Positions 8,635 through 17,507 of a DNA stretch of 64,000 nt are shown one piece after another. Origin of the DNA: Flavobacteriales bacterium (GTDB lineage Bacteria; Bacteroidota; Bacteroidia; Flavobacteriales_F; PHOS-HE28); contig JACJZI010000004.1 of assembly GCA_020635655.1 (NCBI GenBank), forward strand, positions 124,001 to 188,000. Reading direction: 5' to 3'. Under the pieces are notes generated by a model. The model ran no database searches and was not told the DNA's origin. It saw only the letters and a program-made list of their open reading frames with translations. The position numbers were made by a program, and so were the translations under genes. Within the stretch, counting starts at the first letter, position 1. Each line of letters opens with the position of its first letter.

Positions 8635-9634
8635 CGAGCCAAGCTTCGATGCGCCGGGCACGGCGGCGCAGGGTGTAGAGCCAGGTGCCCACCAGCACCC
8701 ATCCGGCCACGGCGGGATAGAACACCGTGCGCAGGTGATGGTCCAGGTCGTATTTGCTAAAAGCGGGATTGCCCCCCTTGCCGGGGTGCAGCGAGTCCGT
8801 CAGGCGCGGCAGCACCATGAAGAATACGATCATCAGGGCGTAGGCGAAGATGTTGTAGATCGCGGCCAGCCGCGAGCGCTTGTCCATCTCGTTCACCGAT
8901 CCGCGCAGCACCAGGTAGGCCAGGTAGATCAGGGTCACCGCGGCGGCGCCGTTCAGCTGCGGATCGCTGGTCCACCACGTGCCCCAGGTGTTGCGCGCCC
9001 AGATGCTGCCGGTGGTCAGGCCGAGGAAGGCGAAGAGCAGGCCGGTGTTCACGGCGCTCACCGCCGCGCGGTCCTGCTCCAGGTCGTTGTCGCGCAGGGT
9101 GCGGAGACTGTGGAAGAGGGAGACCGTCATCAGCCACATCATCGTGAACCACATCGGCACGTGGAAGAAGAGGTTGCGGATGGTCTCGTACAGCACGCTG
9201 CGGTCGGGGAACTCGAACACCTCCGCGCTGTCCTCCTCCGGCGGGGTGCATCCGGTGCCCGCGATGCCATCGCCCTTCGCCGGGTTCCAGAAGGCGTCGT
9301 GGAACACCAGCGTGCGGCCGTTGCTGCGCACCACCAGGTGGCTCAGGTCGCGGCGCATGCCGGCGGGCACGTCGAACACCACGCGCAGGCGGTCGTCCCG
9401 TTCGGCCGTGGCGGACGTCGCGCAGACGAACTGGTCGTCGTTCTCCAGCCAGGCCTGGGGGGCGTCCGCCGTGAAGCGGGTGTTGTAGCCGGTCACCAGC
9501 ACGTCGGCGCGGCCGGGCGACAGCTTGTCCTCGGACACGTGCACGAGCGCGGGCGCGAGGGGCGTGTGCAGACCGACGATCACCACGTACAGCAGCAGCA
9601 GTACCCCAACGGCCTTCCACCACCAGCTTTTCAT
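8615..9634 (-). CDS. ccmC: CcmC heme export/handling membrane protein
   Basis: A 339-residue member of the heme-handling family that presents heme to CcmE. The WWD signature is NTWGTWWTSDPQLNG around residue 216, and a conserved His lies in NLFFHVPMWF near 158. It is longer than the usual 240 residues because a periplasmic domain of about 130 residues, including TGCTPPEEDSAEVFEF, is inserted after the first helix. The ATG at 9634 overlaps the ccmB TGA, so the in-frame extension upstream is ignored. Confidence 0.9.
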   Translation of the reverse strand: MKSWWWKAVGVLLLLYVVIVGLHTPLAPALVHVSEDKLSPGRADVLVTGYNTRFTADAPQAWLENDDQFVCATSATAERDDRLRVVFDVPAGMRRDLSHLVVRSNGRTLVFHDAFWNPAKGDGIAGTGCTPPEEDSAEVFEFPDRSVLYETIRNLFFHVPMWFTMMWLMTVSLFHSLRTLRDNDLEQDRAAVSAVNTGLLFAFLGLTTGSIWARNTWGTWWTSDPQLNGAAAVTLIYLAYLVLRGSVNEMDKRSRLAAIYNIFAYALMIVFFMVLPRLTDSLHPGKGGNPAFSKYDLDHHLRTVFYPAVAGWVLVGTWLYTLRRRARRIEAWLDDEAHA

Positions 9635-10302
9635 CGGTCGCGCCAAAGGTAGGGGAACAGCACCCAGGCCAGGGCCACGGCGATCACGTCGATCACGCCC
9701 AGCCAGAGCAGGTATTTGCCGGTGACGGACCACGGCATGCCGATCAGGGCGAGGTGGCCGGCCTTGATCGCCGACAGCAGTAGCGGCAGCACGATGGGGA
9801 ATCCGAGCACCGCCATCAGGCCCACGCCGTTGCCCGCACGCGAGGCGATCGCGCTCACCAGCGTCAGCACCGCGGCGAAGCCCGTTCCGCCGGCCATCAC
9901 GGCGATCAGGTACTGCAGCGCGTTGCCGCCGTCCATGGGCGCATGGCCCAGGAACAGCACGTACATCGCGAAGCTCAGCAGGCTGAGGGCGAGCATGGTG
10001 CCGGCGCCGTAGATCACGCGGGCCAGGATCACGTTGCGCGGATCGGCCAGGGTGTAGAGGTAGAGGTGCTGACCGGCGTCCTCGCGTTGGAATGAACGCG
10101 CCAACGTGTTGAACGCCGCGAACAGCAGGATGATCCAGAACAGCGCGTTCCACGCCGTGCCTTCCGCCCGGCCCTGCATGGCCTGGTAGGCGACGAACAC
10201 CGCGCTCACCACGTAGAGCAATGAGCCACCGACGGCATGGCGCTGGTGCAGGTCGAGCCGCAACTCCAGACGCAGCAGGTGCAGGATCTCGGCGGGACGC
10301 AC
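9631..10302 (-). CDS. ccmB: CcmB heme ABC exporter membrane subunit
   Basis: A 223-residue permease-type protein with about six transmembrane helices. Family features include the soluble N-terminal amphipathic helix (LLRLELRLDLHQRHAVGG) and the sequence FNTLARSFQREDAGQHLYLYTLADP. CcmB works with the ATPase CcmA in ATP-dependent release of holo-CcmE. No ccmA is adjacent, so it must be elsewhere in the genome. This is the first gene of the minus-strand operon; a TACCTTCG element at about 10308-10315 on the minus strand is a plausible promoter. Confidence 0.92.
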   Translation of the reverse strand: MRPAEILHLLRLELRLDLHQRHAVGGSLLYVVSAVFVAYQAMQGRAEGTAWNALFWIILLFAAFNTLARSFQREDAGQHLYLYTLADPRNVILARVIYGAGTMLALSLLSFAMYVLFLGHAPMDGGNALQYLIAVMAGGTGFAAVLTLVSAIASRAGNGVGLMAVLGFPIVLPLLLSAIKAGHLALIGMPWSVTGKYLLWLGVIDVIAVALAWVLFPYLWRDR

Positions 10303-10386
10303 GGGGCGAAGGTATCTGCGCGATGATGATCGATGGACCTAAATCGGTCCTTCACGGACCAATGTCCCGGATCCCGCCCTGCATCC

Positions 10387-11250
10387 TCATTTCCGGTTCT
10401 TGCCTCCCTTGATCTGCACGCCGGTCCGGGCATACACCATGTAAATGTCCACATAAGGGCGCATCAGGATGGGCATGCGGCGGTTCTTCTCGAACGGAAC
10501 GATCACCAACACCTTGTCGTCCCACGCGGCGCCGAGATAGGCCTTGTATTTCTTGAATTGATCGAGCCGGGGATAACGCTCGTCGAAGGTATCGATGCCC
10601 TCGGGCCAGTTGCTTTCGTGGCAGCGGAAGACGACCGCATCGACCTCGGCGGTGCTCATGCCTTGGTCACGCAATGCTTTCATGCCGGCCTCGTCGTGCC
10701 CCAGGTCATAGGTGGCATACAGCGCGTCCGGTGTGACGATGCTGACCTTTTCGCGTGCCCTCCAGGAGGGTCCGCGGCTGATCTCGGGTCGCTTTTTGGC
10801 AGGCTCCACCTTTTCGAGCGCCGCATCCGGGACCAGCAGGAACAGGTCCGCCGTGGGACGAAGTTCCTCCGGCATGTGGAGGTTCTCCCGTGCCGGCAGC
10901 ATCACGATGGACCAGGCCAGTGTGTCCTCCTTGTACCGGCATAGGCGATAGGCATTGTAGTTCCGGATGTACGGAAGGTCCGCCGCGCGCGCGCTGTCAT
11001 CGGCCAAACCAAGCGGCCAGAGCTCGGGAGCGCTGTTGCGCACGACGGTGGCCTTCTCCTCTTCGCTGATGCCGGCCGCCTCCATGCCAGCGATGGCGTT
11101 CCGGTCCTTCAGGGGGCCATCGGTCCTGGCGATGGCTGTGGCATCGATGATCCGGACCTGTTCCTGGCCTGCGGTGGTAAAGGGGTTCAGCAGGAAGAGC
11201 AGGAACGTCAAGCAGAGGAGGACGTGGCGCATGTGCGGGCGGTTTTCCAT
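10387..11250 (-). CDS. Exported protein of unknown function
   Basis: A 287-residue protein with an N-terminal signal peptide (LLCLTFLLFLLNPFTTAG, predicted cleavage before QEQV), so probably periplasmic or outer-membrane associated. I do not recognise a domain. The C-terminus (RPYVDIYMVYARTG) is followed by a basic tail. ATG 11250 is chosen; ATG 11232 would also give a signal peptide. A minus-strand TACCTTTC element at 11281-11288 could be its promoter. It stands alone between the ccm operon and the divergently transcribed gpx. Confidence 0.7.
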   Translation of the reverse strand: MENRPHMRHVLLCLTFLLFLLNPFTTAGQEQVRIIDATAIARTDGPLKDRNAIAGMEAAGISEEEKATVVRNSAPELWPLGLADDSARAADLPYIRNYNAYRLCRYKEDTLAWSIVMLPARENLHMPEELRPTADLFLLVPDAALEKVEPAKKRPEISRGPSWRAREKVSIVTPDALYATYDLGHDEAGMKALRDQGMSTAEVDAVVFRCHESNWPEGIDTFDERYPRLDQFKKYKAYLGAAWDDKVLVIVPFEKNRRMPILMRPYVDIYMVYARTGVQIKGGKNRK

Positions 11251-11342
11251 GGGTCGGACCGTTCTACGCAGGGAAGGTGCGAAAGGTACCATGGCCCGGG
11301 CGCCATCCCGGCATGGATCTGGCAGCCTTGGTGAACGATCCG

Positions 11343-11350
11343 CAACTTTG
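11343..11350 (+). promoter_or_regulatory. TAnnTTTG-like -7 element before gpx-bshB1
   Basis: CAACTTTG ends 8 nt before the gpx ATG at 11359. It matches the Bacteroidetes -7 consensus except for the first base, and implies an almost leaderless mRNA. Confidence 0.4.
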
Positions 11351-11358
11351 CACGTTCC

Positions 11359-11934
11359 ATGACCATGAAGATCCGAAAGTCCCTCGCCCTGGCACTGCCC
11401 TTCCTGTTCGGCTGCAGCAGCCGCGCCCAGGAGTTGACACCGGTGGACCCGCCGGTGTCGTTCTACAGCCTGTCCGCACTCGATATCAACGGCCGGACGG
11501 TCGATATGTCGCGCTACAAGGGCAAGCGGATCCTGGTGGTGAACACCGCCAGCAAATGCGGGTTCACCCCGCAATATGCCGATCTGGAGAAGGTCTACAA
11601 GCAATACGGTGGGGACGACTTCGTGATCCTGGGGTTCCCCAGCAACGACTTCCTGCATCAGGAGCCGGGCAGCAATGCCGACATCGCGGAGTTCTGCCAG
11701 GCGAACTACGGGGTGACCTTTCCGATGATGAGCAAGATCGACGTGAAGGGGAGGAACATGCACCCGGTGTACCAATGGCTGACGCGCAAGGACCAGAACG
11801 GGTCGGAGGACAGCAAGGTGTCCTGGAACTTCAACAAGTACCTGATCGATGAACAGGGCCGTCTACGCGGCCATTGGGCATCTTCCACAAAGCCGGACGA
11901 CCCGGAGATCATCAAGCTGATCACGGAGAAATGA
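11359..11934 (+). CDS. Glutathione peroxidase-family thiol peroxidase, probable lipoprotein
   Basis: A 191-residue GPx-fold peroxidase with a cysteine active site: C67 in NTASKCGFTPQY, plus W156 and N157 in SWNFNKYL. The usual Gln of the catalytic tetrad (FPCNQF) is Asp in FPSNDF (93-98). The N-terminus (LALPFLFGC, C19) looks like a lipobox, which would place it at the cell envelope. The next gene, bshB1, starts inside its stop codon, suggesting a link to bacillithiol rather than glutathione. Natural reductants of this subclass are often thioredoxins, so the donor is open. Confidence 0.88.
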   Translation: MTMKIRKSLALALPFLFGCSSRAQELTPVDPPVSFYSLSALDINGRTVDMSRYKGKRILVVNTASKCGFTPQYADLEKVYKQYGGDDFVILGFPSNDFLHQEPGSNADIAEFCQANYGVTFPMMSKIDVKGRNMHPVYQWLTRKDQNGSEDSKVSWNFNKYLIDEQGRLRGHWASSTKPDDPEIIKLITEK

Positions 11935-12656
11935 GCAACGGGCCGGTCGACCTGCTCTGCATCACGGCGCACCCGGACGATGCCGAGATCAGTTGCGCGG
12001 GCACGCTGTTGCACCATGTGGCGCTCGGGAGGAGCATCGGCCTGGTGGAACTGACGGTGGGGGAGCTGGGAACGCGCGGCTCCGGTGAGGAGCGCGCTCG
12101 GGAGGCCGAAGCGGCACGCATCGTCCTGGGCGCGGCGTGCCGTTATCAGCTCGGACTTCCGGACGGGTTCTTCCAGGTGGACCGGGAAGGGCTGTTGCAC
12201 GTGGTGCAATGCATCCGGCGCCATCGGCCGCAGGTCCTCATCACCAATGCGGTGCGCGACCGGCACCCCGATCATGGGCGGGCCGCGGCGCTCGTGGCGG
12301 AGGCGGCCTTCCTCTCCGGTCTGCGTCGCATCCATACGGAACAGGAAGGGGAGGAACAGACGCCCTGGCGACCCAGGCATGTGCTGCACGCCATACAGGA
12401 CCGGTGGATCGACCCGGACCTTGTCGTGGATATCACGGCCCATTGGGACCAAAAGCTGGAGGCGTTGCGCTGCTTCGGTTCCCAGTTCTTCGATCCGAAG
12501 AGCAAGGAACCCGAGTCGCCCATCTCCCGCGCCGATTTCCTGCCTTTCCTGGAAGGCAGGGCCCGCGAGATGGGCCGCCTGATCGGCACGACCTATGGCG
12601 AGGGTTTCACCACAATGCGCCCGCCCGCGGTGAACGACCTCACGCTGCTCGGTTAG
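11931..12656 (+). CDS. bshB1: Bacillithiol biosynthesis deacetylase BshB1-like (PIG-L family)
   Basis: A 241-residue Zn-dependent deacetylase of the LmbE/PIG-L family. Metal-binding motifs are AHPDDAEISCAG near the N-terminus and RDRHPDHGRAA in the middle; the C-terminus YGEGFTTMRPP is typical of BshB1. It would deacetylate N-acetylglucosaminyl-malate to GlcN-malate in bacillithiol synthesis. The start ATG overlaps the gpx TGA (ATGA). Its stop overlaps the stop of the convergent DUF1287 gene by a shared TTAG (12653-12656). Confidence 0.88.
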   Translation: MSNGPVDLLCITAHPDDAEISCAGTLLHHVALGRSIGLVELTVGELGTRGSGEERAREAEAARIVLGAACRYQLGLPDGFFQVDREGLLHVVQCIRRHRPQVLITNAVRDRHPDHGRAAALVAEAAFLSGLRRIHTEQEGEEQTPWRPRHVLHAIQDRWIDPDLVVDITAHWDQKLEALRCFGSQFFDPKSKEPESPISRADFLPFLEGRAREMGRLIGTTYGEGFTTMRPPAVNDLTLLG

Positions 12657-13243
12657 GGCCATCTTCCATACCGGTAGTGGCCGATGATCGGGAAGGCGAA
12701 CAGGCGGTCCTCCATCACCTGACCCCCACCGATGTTGTGCACGATCAGGTGCCGTGTACCGTCCGGAACGGTGCGGTCCACCACGATGCCGATGTGCAGG
12801 ATCCCTCCACCCAGGTCCCAGCAGACCAGATCACCGGGCCGATAGTCCGTGGGGTCGCTGGAAATGGCCAGTAAAGCATGATGACGATCGAAAAAGGTCA
12901 TCAGGTTGGGGACCCGTCGGTGATCGATGTTGCTGTCCGGTCCGGTCATCCCCCAGAGGTGTGGATAGTCCTGGAAGTGGGCGACCATATCCTCGTGCAC
13001 GATCCGTTGCAGATCGATGCCCAACTGGCGATAGGCGCGGATCACCACATCCGTGCACACGCCGCGGTCCGGGGGGACATCCCCGTTGGGATAGGGGATG
13101 CGGAAATAGGCGGGGTCATAGATGACATGAACGGCAGTGAGCGCGATCGCCGCGTTGCTCAACCGCTGGCCGAAGGACGGTGCCGTGGGTCGCTGGGGTG
13201 CGAGGAGCAGACCGATCACCGCGGGCAGGATCAGGGGCCACAT
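12653..13243 (-). CDS. DUF1287 protein (NlpC/P60-like fold), exported
   Basis: A 196-residue DUF1287 family protein with a short N-terminal hydrophobic segment. Probable papain-like catalytic elements are the Cys in DRGVCTDVVIRAYR and the His in GGGILHIGIVVD; other conserved stretches are YDPAYFRIPYPNGDVP and PGDLVCWDL. Relatives are assumed to be cell-wall amidases or peptidases, but activity is not established. It stands as a single gene, 42 nt from the flippase. Confidence 0.8.
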   Translation of the reverse strand: MWPLILPAVIGLLLAPQRPTAPSFGQRLSNAAIALTAVHVIYDPAYFRIPYPNGDVPPDRGVCTDVVIRAYRQLGIDLQRIVHEDMVAHFQDYPHLWGMTGPDSNIDHRRVPNLMTFFDRHHALLAISSDPTDYRPGDLVCWDLGGGILHIGIVVDRTVPDGTRHLIVHNIGGGQVMEDRLFAFPIIGHYRYGRWP

Positions 13244-13285
13244 GGAAATGGGAACGGGCGCGTGGGCCTTCCCGGTATGTGCTTG

Positions 13286-14584
13286 CTATTGACGAAGCGC
13301 CCAGGCACGAGCCACCGCGGCGCGACCACGGTCCAGGTCCTTCCGTGTGATCCACAGGTCGGTCAGGCGCCCGCTCGTCAGTCGAAGGAACACGACCAAC
13401 TGATAGATGAAGTTCGCGACGTAGGCCATCGAGGCCGTGAGCGCGGCCCCGGCGAGGCCGGAACGGGGGATCAGCAGGAGGCCCGCACCAAGGGTCATCA
13501 CCGTGCCGAGGAACGAACCGACGGCGTTGTGGCGGTTGCGCCCGGTGCCGCTGTAGAAATGGCTGAACGCCTGCGAGGCCGACATGGCCAGTATGCCGGG
13601 TGTCAGCAGTGCGATCAGTGGGAACAGGCCCACGATCCCTGGACCGAACAGCCGTTGGTAGACCAGCCCCGGCAGGACCAGGAGCACCACGATGACCCCT
13701 GCGGCGGCGAGCACCGCGAGCTTCATCAGGCTCAACGTCAGATCGCGCTGACGGTCCTTTTCCTCCGTGTTGCTGACCGTACTGTACAGCACCAGGCCCA
13801 GGCTGCGTGGCGCAAGCCAGGCACCTTCCGCCAATTGGTTCGCCACGGAATAGATCCCCAATGCGGATAGTCCCCGGAAGGACTCGATCAGGTAGTAGGC
13901 CAGGCGGTAGTTGAGCAATTGCAACAGGTTGGCGGTCTGGATCTGCGTCCCCTGGCGCACCATGCGCCGCAACACGTTCTCTTCCGCGCTGAGCTGGCTA
14001 ACGGCCTTGACACGCAGCAGCGCGATGGTGCTCAGAACCAACGTGCCGCCGAACGCGGCGTAGCTGGCCTGCACATACCGGTGCGCATCGTGCGGACCGG
14101 GAAGTCGGAGGAGCGCGACGAACACGAGCAGCAGTACGAGACTTTGCACGGCCGCGATCCGGTTGAAGGTGCGCAACCGTTGATGACCGACCAGGAGGTT
14201 GAGATGCACGTTGTAGAGGGACTGGATCAGTGCAAGCGCCACCACGTGCGGACCATATCCCGACGGCACGAAGGTGATCCCCCCGCCAGCGCCAAGGTCC
14301 TGGGTGACATGCAGGCCCACCCAGGCGAGACCCGCGGTGATCAACGCCCAAGCATAGGCCGGCCAGAGCAGCTCGCGACGGGGGGCGCGGGGTGCGAGAT
14401 AGACCAGGGCACCACCACCGACCAGATTGTTCACCAATTGGATGATCGTGATGCCCAGGACGACCAGACTGATCACACCGAGCCCCTGCGTGCCGAGGGC
14501 ATGGCCCGCCACCATCACCACCAGCAGGTTGGATACCGTGGTCCATGCGCGTGCGAGGAAAGTGCCGACGATGGGCCGGATCAT
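13286..14584 (-). CDS. Oligosaccharide flippase-like (Wzx/MurJ superfamily) membrane protein
   Basis: A 432-residue polytopic membrane protein with about 12-14 hydrophobic helices and the usual features of polysaccharide exporters (an N-terminal FLARAWTTVSNLLVVMVAGHALG segment and a Gly/Pro-rich LTPGILAMSASQAFSHF region). It probably moves lipid-linked glycans across the inner membrane for the two enzymes encoded just upstream. ATG 14584 overlaps the TGA of the formyltransferase fusion, which fixes the start. Confidence 0.82.
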   Translation of the reverse strand: MIRPIVGTFLARAWTTVSNLLVVMVAGHALGTQGLGVISLVVLGITIIQLVNNLVGGGALVYLAPRAPRRELLWPAYAWALITAGLAWVGLHVTQDLGAGGGITFVPSGYGPHVVALALIQSLYNVHLNLLVGHQRLRTFNRIAAVQSLVLLLVFVALLRLPGPHDAHRYVQASYAAFGGTLVLSTIALLRVKAVSQLSAEENVLRRMVRQGTQIQTANLLQLLNYRLAYYLIESFRGLSALGIYSVANQLAEGAWLAPRSLGLVLYSTVSNTEEKDRQRDLTLSLMKLAVLAAAGVIVVLLVLPGLVYQRLFGPGIVGLFPLIALLTPGILAMSASQAFSHFYSGTGRNRHNAVGSFLGTVMTLGAGLLLIPRSGLAGAALTASMAYVANFIYQLVVFLRLTSGRLTDLWITRKDLDRGRAAVARAWALRQ

Positions 14585-16245
14585 GACCGATGTCCGTGTT
14601 TCCGGACCTTTCCTTTCGCTGCCTGCACGACACGCATCCCATCCACCAGGGTCACATTTCCCACGGCAGCGAGGGTGCCGGTGCCCTTGTTCCATGCCGT
14701 ACCCGGGAACGGTCCGATGAACTTGACGACCTCCTCCCGGAATCCTCGCGTGTCCAGCCTGACCACCCGGTTCAGCGCGATCCGCCCCCCCGGTGCGCCG
14801 CTGTTGTCCTGTGCCGGACGGTAGAGGACCCCTTCATGCATGAAAAAGGTGCCCGCTGGTCGCGCACTCCGGACGTCCACCTTCACCGGGTTCATGGGAT
14901 GCGGGGTGTAGGGCCCTTCCAGCATTTCGCTGTGGTAAAGGAACAGTTCCGTGTCCGATAGCGGAGGCAAGGTGCCGAACAGCCACCAAAGGCCATCGTG
15001 CTTGACAAGGGTCGGGGCGACGAGCGGCACGTCGAGGAGCGTGGTCACGTGGTCCAGAGTGCCCAACAGGTCATCGCTTTGGTAGAGGTCCACGCGCCCT
15101 TCGGGACCACCATCCGGGACCACATAGGTCCGTTCGCCGGACCGGATGATGAACGGATAGGCAAGATCGGAGCGCGAGGAGAGCACGTTCCTGGACCGCT
15201 TCAGCGTGTTGTCCCGCTTCGGGCGCAGACGATGGATGCCGCTGGGACCGGTGCGGTGATCCTGCTTCCGATAGAGCAGGATCAATTGGTCCTGTTCGTC
15301 CAGGATGCCGAACGGTTGTGACCGGGATGACCCTGGCGCCGGGGCGGGCAGCCAGCGGACGTTCAGGTTGTGCACCTCGTCCAGAAGGTTCTTCACCGGC
15401 TGGTACAGCACACCGATGTTCCACTCCTCGCGCGATCGGCCGTGATCGCTGCGTAACGCCCAGCGCTTGCGCCACATGTGCAGCAACGAACGGATCAACG
15501 TCGCATTGCCCGGATATTTCAGAATGGGGGCGCTGGTGGTTGCCGACCCGTTGGGCGGCACCTCTCCATCCAGGATCGCGCGCATGACCTGGGCTGGCCA
15601 GACCGCTGCATGCCCGAGGACCTGGTCCACGGTCCTTTCCAGACTGACGGGAACGGTCCGGAACCACCCCTTTTTCAGCACGATGCCCGCATCGAGCTTG
15701 TCGGTCAGCCGTTGCAGGATGGCGCCGATCATCGGTTCGTCGTTCGCGAGCTCCCAGAAACCGACCGGCCCACCGCGATAGCGCTGCTCATCCCCATGGT
15801 GGAACGACCAGACACCGTATGTGGGCAGGTCAAGCAGGCCGCCCCGCAGGATGTTGAAGCCGAAGCGCAGGAGCACGTCCGGGCGGAACTGCCGGACCTT
15901 CTCCAGGTCCTGCTCCGAGAAGTACTCCGCGTGCCCCCTTCTTTCCGTGGCACAGAACAGTTCCGGGATCCCGATGATGGCCGGATCAGGTTGGACCCGC
16001 TCCATGGCCGCGGGATGGAAGTGACGCCGGCGGTAGTGCAGATACAGGGCGATCTTCCAAGGATAGCGCAAGAGCCGCGTGTGCCATGCAGGCTTGGGGA
16101 CGGCCACCGGGGCCTTCATCACACGCACCACCAGTTCCACGCCCGGGACGGCAAGGAGATGACCAAGGCAATCGGCCTGCCAGCGTTGGAGCGACAGGTC
16201 GTTGAGCAGCAGGCCCACTCGGAGCGTCCGGCGGTCATTCTCCAT
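14581..16245 (-). CDS. Formyltransferase-like and GINT1-like (beta-propeller) fusion protein
   Basis: A 554-residue fusion. Residues 1 to about 230 resemble formyltransferases of the methionyl-tRNA/sugar type: the active-site region reads GVWSFHHGDEQRYRGGP near 145-160, with Ser where the family has Asn before the catalytic His, and LTDKLDAGIVL supplies the distal Asp. From about 270 on it resembles the N-terminal domain of glucosamine inositolphosphorylceramide transferase (EEWNIGVLYQP; DLAYPFIIRSGERTYVVPD; LFLYHSEMLEGPYTPH), a five-bladed GH43-like propeller. It probably modifies a sugar in a surface glycan. It overlaps the GT4 gene by 11 nt and the flippase by 4 nt. Confidence 0.75.
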   Translation of the reverse strand: MENDRRTLRVGLLLNDLSLQRWQADCLGHLLAVPGVELVVRVMKAPVAVPKPAWHTRLLRYPWKIALYLHYRRRHFHPAAMERVQPDPAIIGIPELFCATERRGHAEYFSEQDLEKVRQFRPDVLLRFGFNILRGGLLDLPTYGVWSFHHGDEQRYRGGPVGFWELANDEPMIGAILQRLTDKLDAGIVLKKGWFRTVPVSLERTVDQVLGHAAVWPAQVMRAILDGEVPPNGSATTSAPILKYPGNATLIRSLLHMWRKRWALRSDHGRSREEWNIGVLYQPVKNLLDEVHNLNVRWLPAPAPGSSRSQPFGILDEQDQLILLYRKQDHRTGPSGIHRLRPKRDNTLKRSRNVLSSRSDLAYPFIIRSGERTYVVPDGGPEGRVDLYQSDDLLGTLDHVTTLLDVPLVAPTLVKHDGLWWLFGTLPPLSDTELFLYHSEMLEGPYTPHPMNPVKVDVRSARPAGTFFMHEGVLYRPAQDNSGAPGGRIALNRVVRLDTRGFREEVVKFIGPFPGTAWNKGTGTLAAVGNVTLVDGMRVVQAAKGKVRKHGHRS

Positions 16246-17407
16246 GGCCTGTATCGCGCGTTGATGGCACCCGGACATCCGGACCGGAATGTTGCAGCAG
16301 ATCGTGGTAGATGGTGTCGAACGCGCGGGCAACGATCCCGATGCTGAAGTGGCCGACGGCATAGTCCCTGATCGCGTCGGGATCGAACGCATACCTGCCC
16401 TGTGCGATCGCGCTCATTTCGCGTTCGAGCGCGGCCATGTCCCCCCGTCCGATCAGCACGCCCCGTTCGCCGCTGAGATGTTCGGGGATCCCACCGACAT
16501 CCGTTGCGAGCACCGGCAATCCCGTGGCGAAGGCTTCCAGCATCACGCAGGGCAGGTTCTCGTGATTGCTGGGCAGGACGAAGACATCGGCATTGCGCAT
16601 GCGGTCGGCGATGGAAGCCGGCTCCATCGGGCCTTCGAACCGGATGGCGTCCGCACCGAGCCCAAGGCCTGCAGCGGTCCGTTCATGGGGCGCACGGTCC
16701 CCATCACCGACGATATCGAGCGTGATCGCGGGCACCTGTCGCCGGGCGGCCGCGAAGGACCGGATCAGGCCGCTGACGTTCTTGTGCGCATCCAGGAGCG
16801 TGGAGACATGCAGGAACCGGGTGGGGGGCGGCGGACGGTGCTGCTTCGGGGCGTGGAAGCGTTCGGTGTCCACCACGTTCGGCACTACGCGATGGGGTCC
16901 CTGGAACCCATGGCGACGCATCGCTCCCGCCAATTGTTCGCTCACGGGACAGAGCATCCCCGCACGATCCGCGGTCCAGTGCATGGCCGTGCGGGTGGAC
17001 AGCGGAAGCCGGCGGTACGCATCCAGGTGGTATCCGGTCCAATTCTCGCTCACCAGGAAGGGAAGTCCCCAGCGACGGTGCACCATCCACGCAAGGGGCG
17101 CAACGGCATGCAGGATGTTGGCATGGACCAGGTCGAAGGGGGCGTTCTCATTCCGCAGTCGACCGATGAGCGCAAGGGTCGCACGCAGTCTGCCCAGCGG
17201 GCCACGGTCCGAATAAAGGATGTGCTCGGTGAGCGGCCCATGGGTCGTGGTGACCAGTTCCGTGCCCCGCGCCGCCGGGTCCCGCACGGCATGGACCACG
17301 GTGACCCGATGGAGGGTGGCGATGGCCCTGGCATGGCGTTGCACGAAATTGCCCAGCGTAGGGTGTGTCCGGTTGGGGTACCAACCCGGCAGGAACAGGA
17401 CATGCAT
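16235..17407 (-). CDS. GT4 family glycosyltransferase
   Basis: A 390-residue retaining GT-B glycosyltransferase. The N-terminal acceptor domain begins MHVLFLPGWYPNRTHPTLGNF, and the C-terminal donor domain has the E-x7-E signature in SNHENLPCVMLEAFATGLPVLAT and a VSTLLDAHKNVSGLI start. It likely transfers a sugar from a nucleotide donor to a lipid- or glycan-linked acceptor. It is the first gene of a three-gene minus-strand glycan cluster. The donor sugar cannot be read from the sequence. Confidence 0.88.
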   Translation of the reverse strand: MHVLFLPGWYPNRTHPTLGNFVQRHARAIATLHRVTVVHAVRDPAARGTELVTTTHGPLTEHILYSDRGPLGRLRATLALIGRLRNENAPFDLVHANILHAVAPLAWMVHRRWGLPFLVSENWTGYHLDAYRRLPLSTRTAMHWTADRAGMLCPVSEQLAGAMRRHGFQGPHRVVPNVVDTERFHAPKQHRPPPPTRFLHVSTLLDAHKNVSGLIRSFAAARRQVPAITLDIVGDGDRAPHERTAAGLGLGADAIRFEGPMEPASIADRMRNADVFVLPSNHENLPCVMLEAFATGLPVLATDVGGIPEHLSGERGVLIGRGDMAALEREMSAIAQGRYAFDPDAIRDYAVGHFSIGIVARAFDTIYHDLLQHSGPDVRVPSTRDTGHGE

Positions 17408-17466
17408 GCGGCGGCAAATTAACGTCCATGGGTGGTGGCCGGGGATCGGCGCTCATGGTGCGAACG

Positions 17467-17474
17467 TATATTTG
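17467..17474 (+). promoter_or_regulatory. TAnnTTTG -7 element for tRNA-His
   Basis: TATATTTG is an exact match to the Bacteroidetes -7 consensus, 33 nt upstream of the tRNA 5' end. No clear -33 TTG is visible. Confidence 0.5.
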
Positions 17475-17507
17475 CCGGCCCTTTGGTGCGCATGTGCCGA
17501 AGGCCAT

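Noticed and set aside
11644..11661. Loss of the GPx tetrad Gln (FPSNDF) as a sign of inactivity
   Set aside because: The catalytic Cys, Trp and Asn are kept, and I believe related Bacteroidota proteins carry similar NDF forms, so it is more likely a subfamily trait than a defect.
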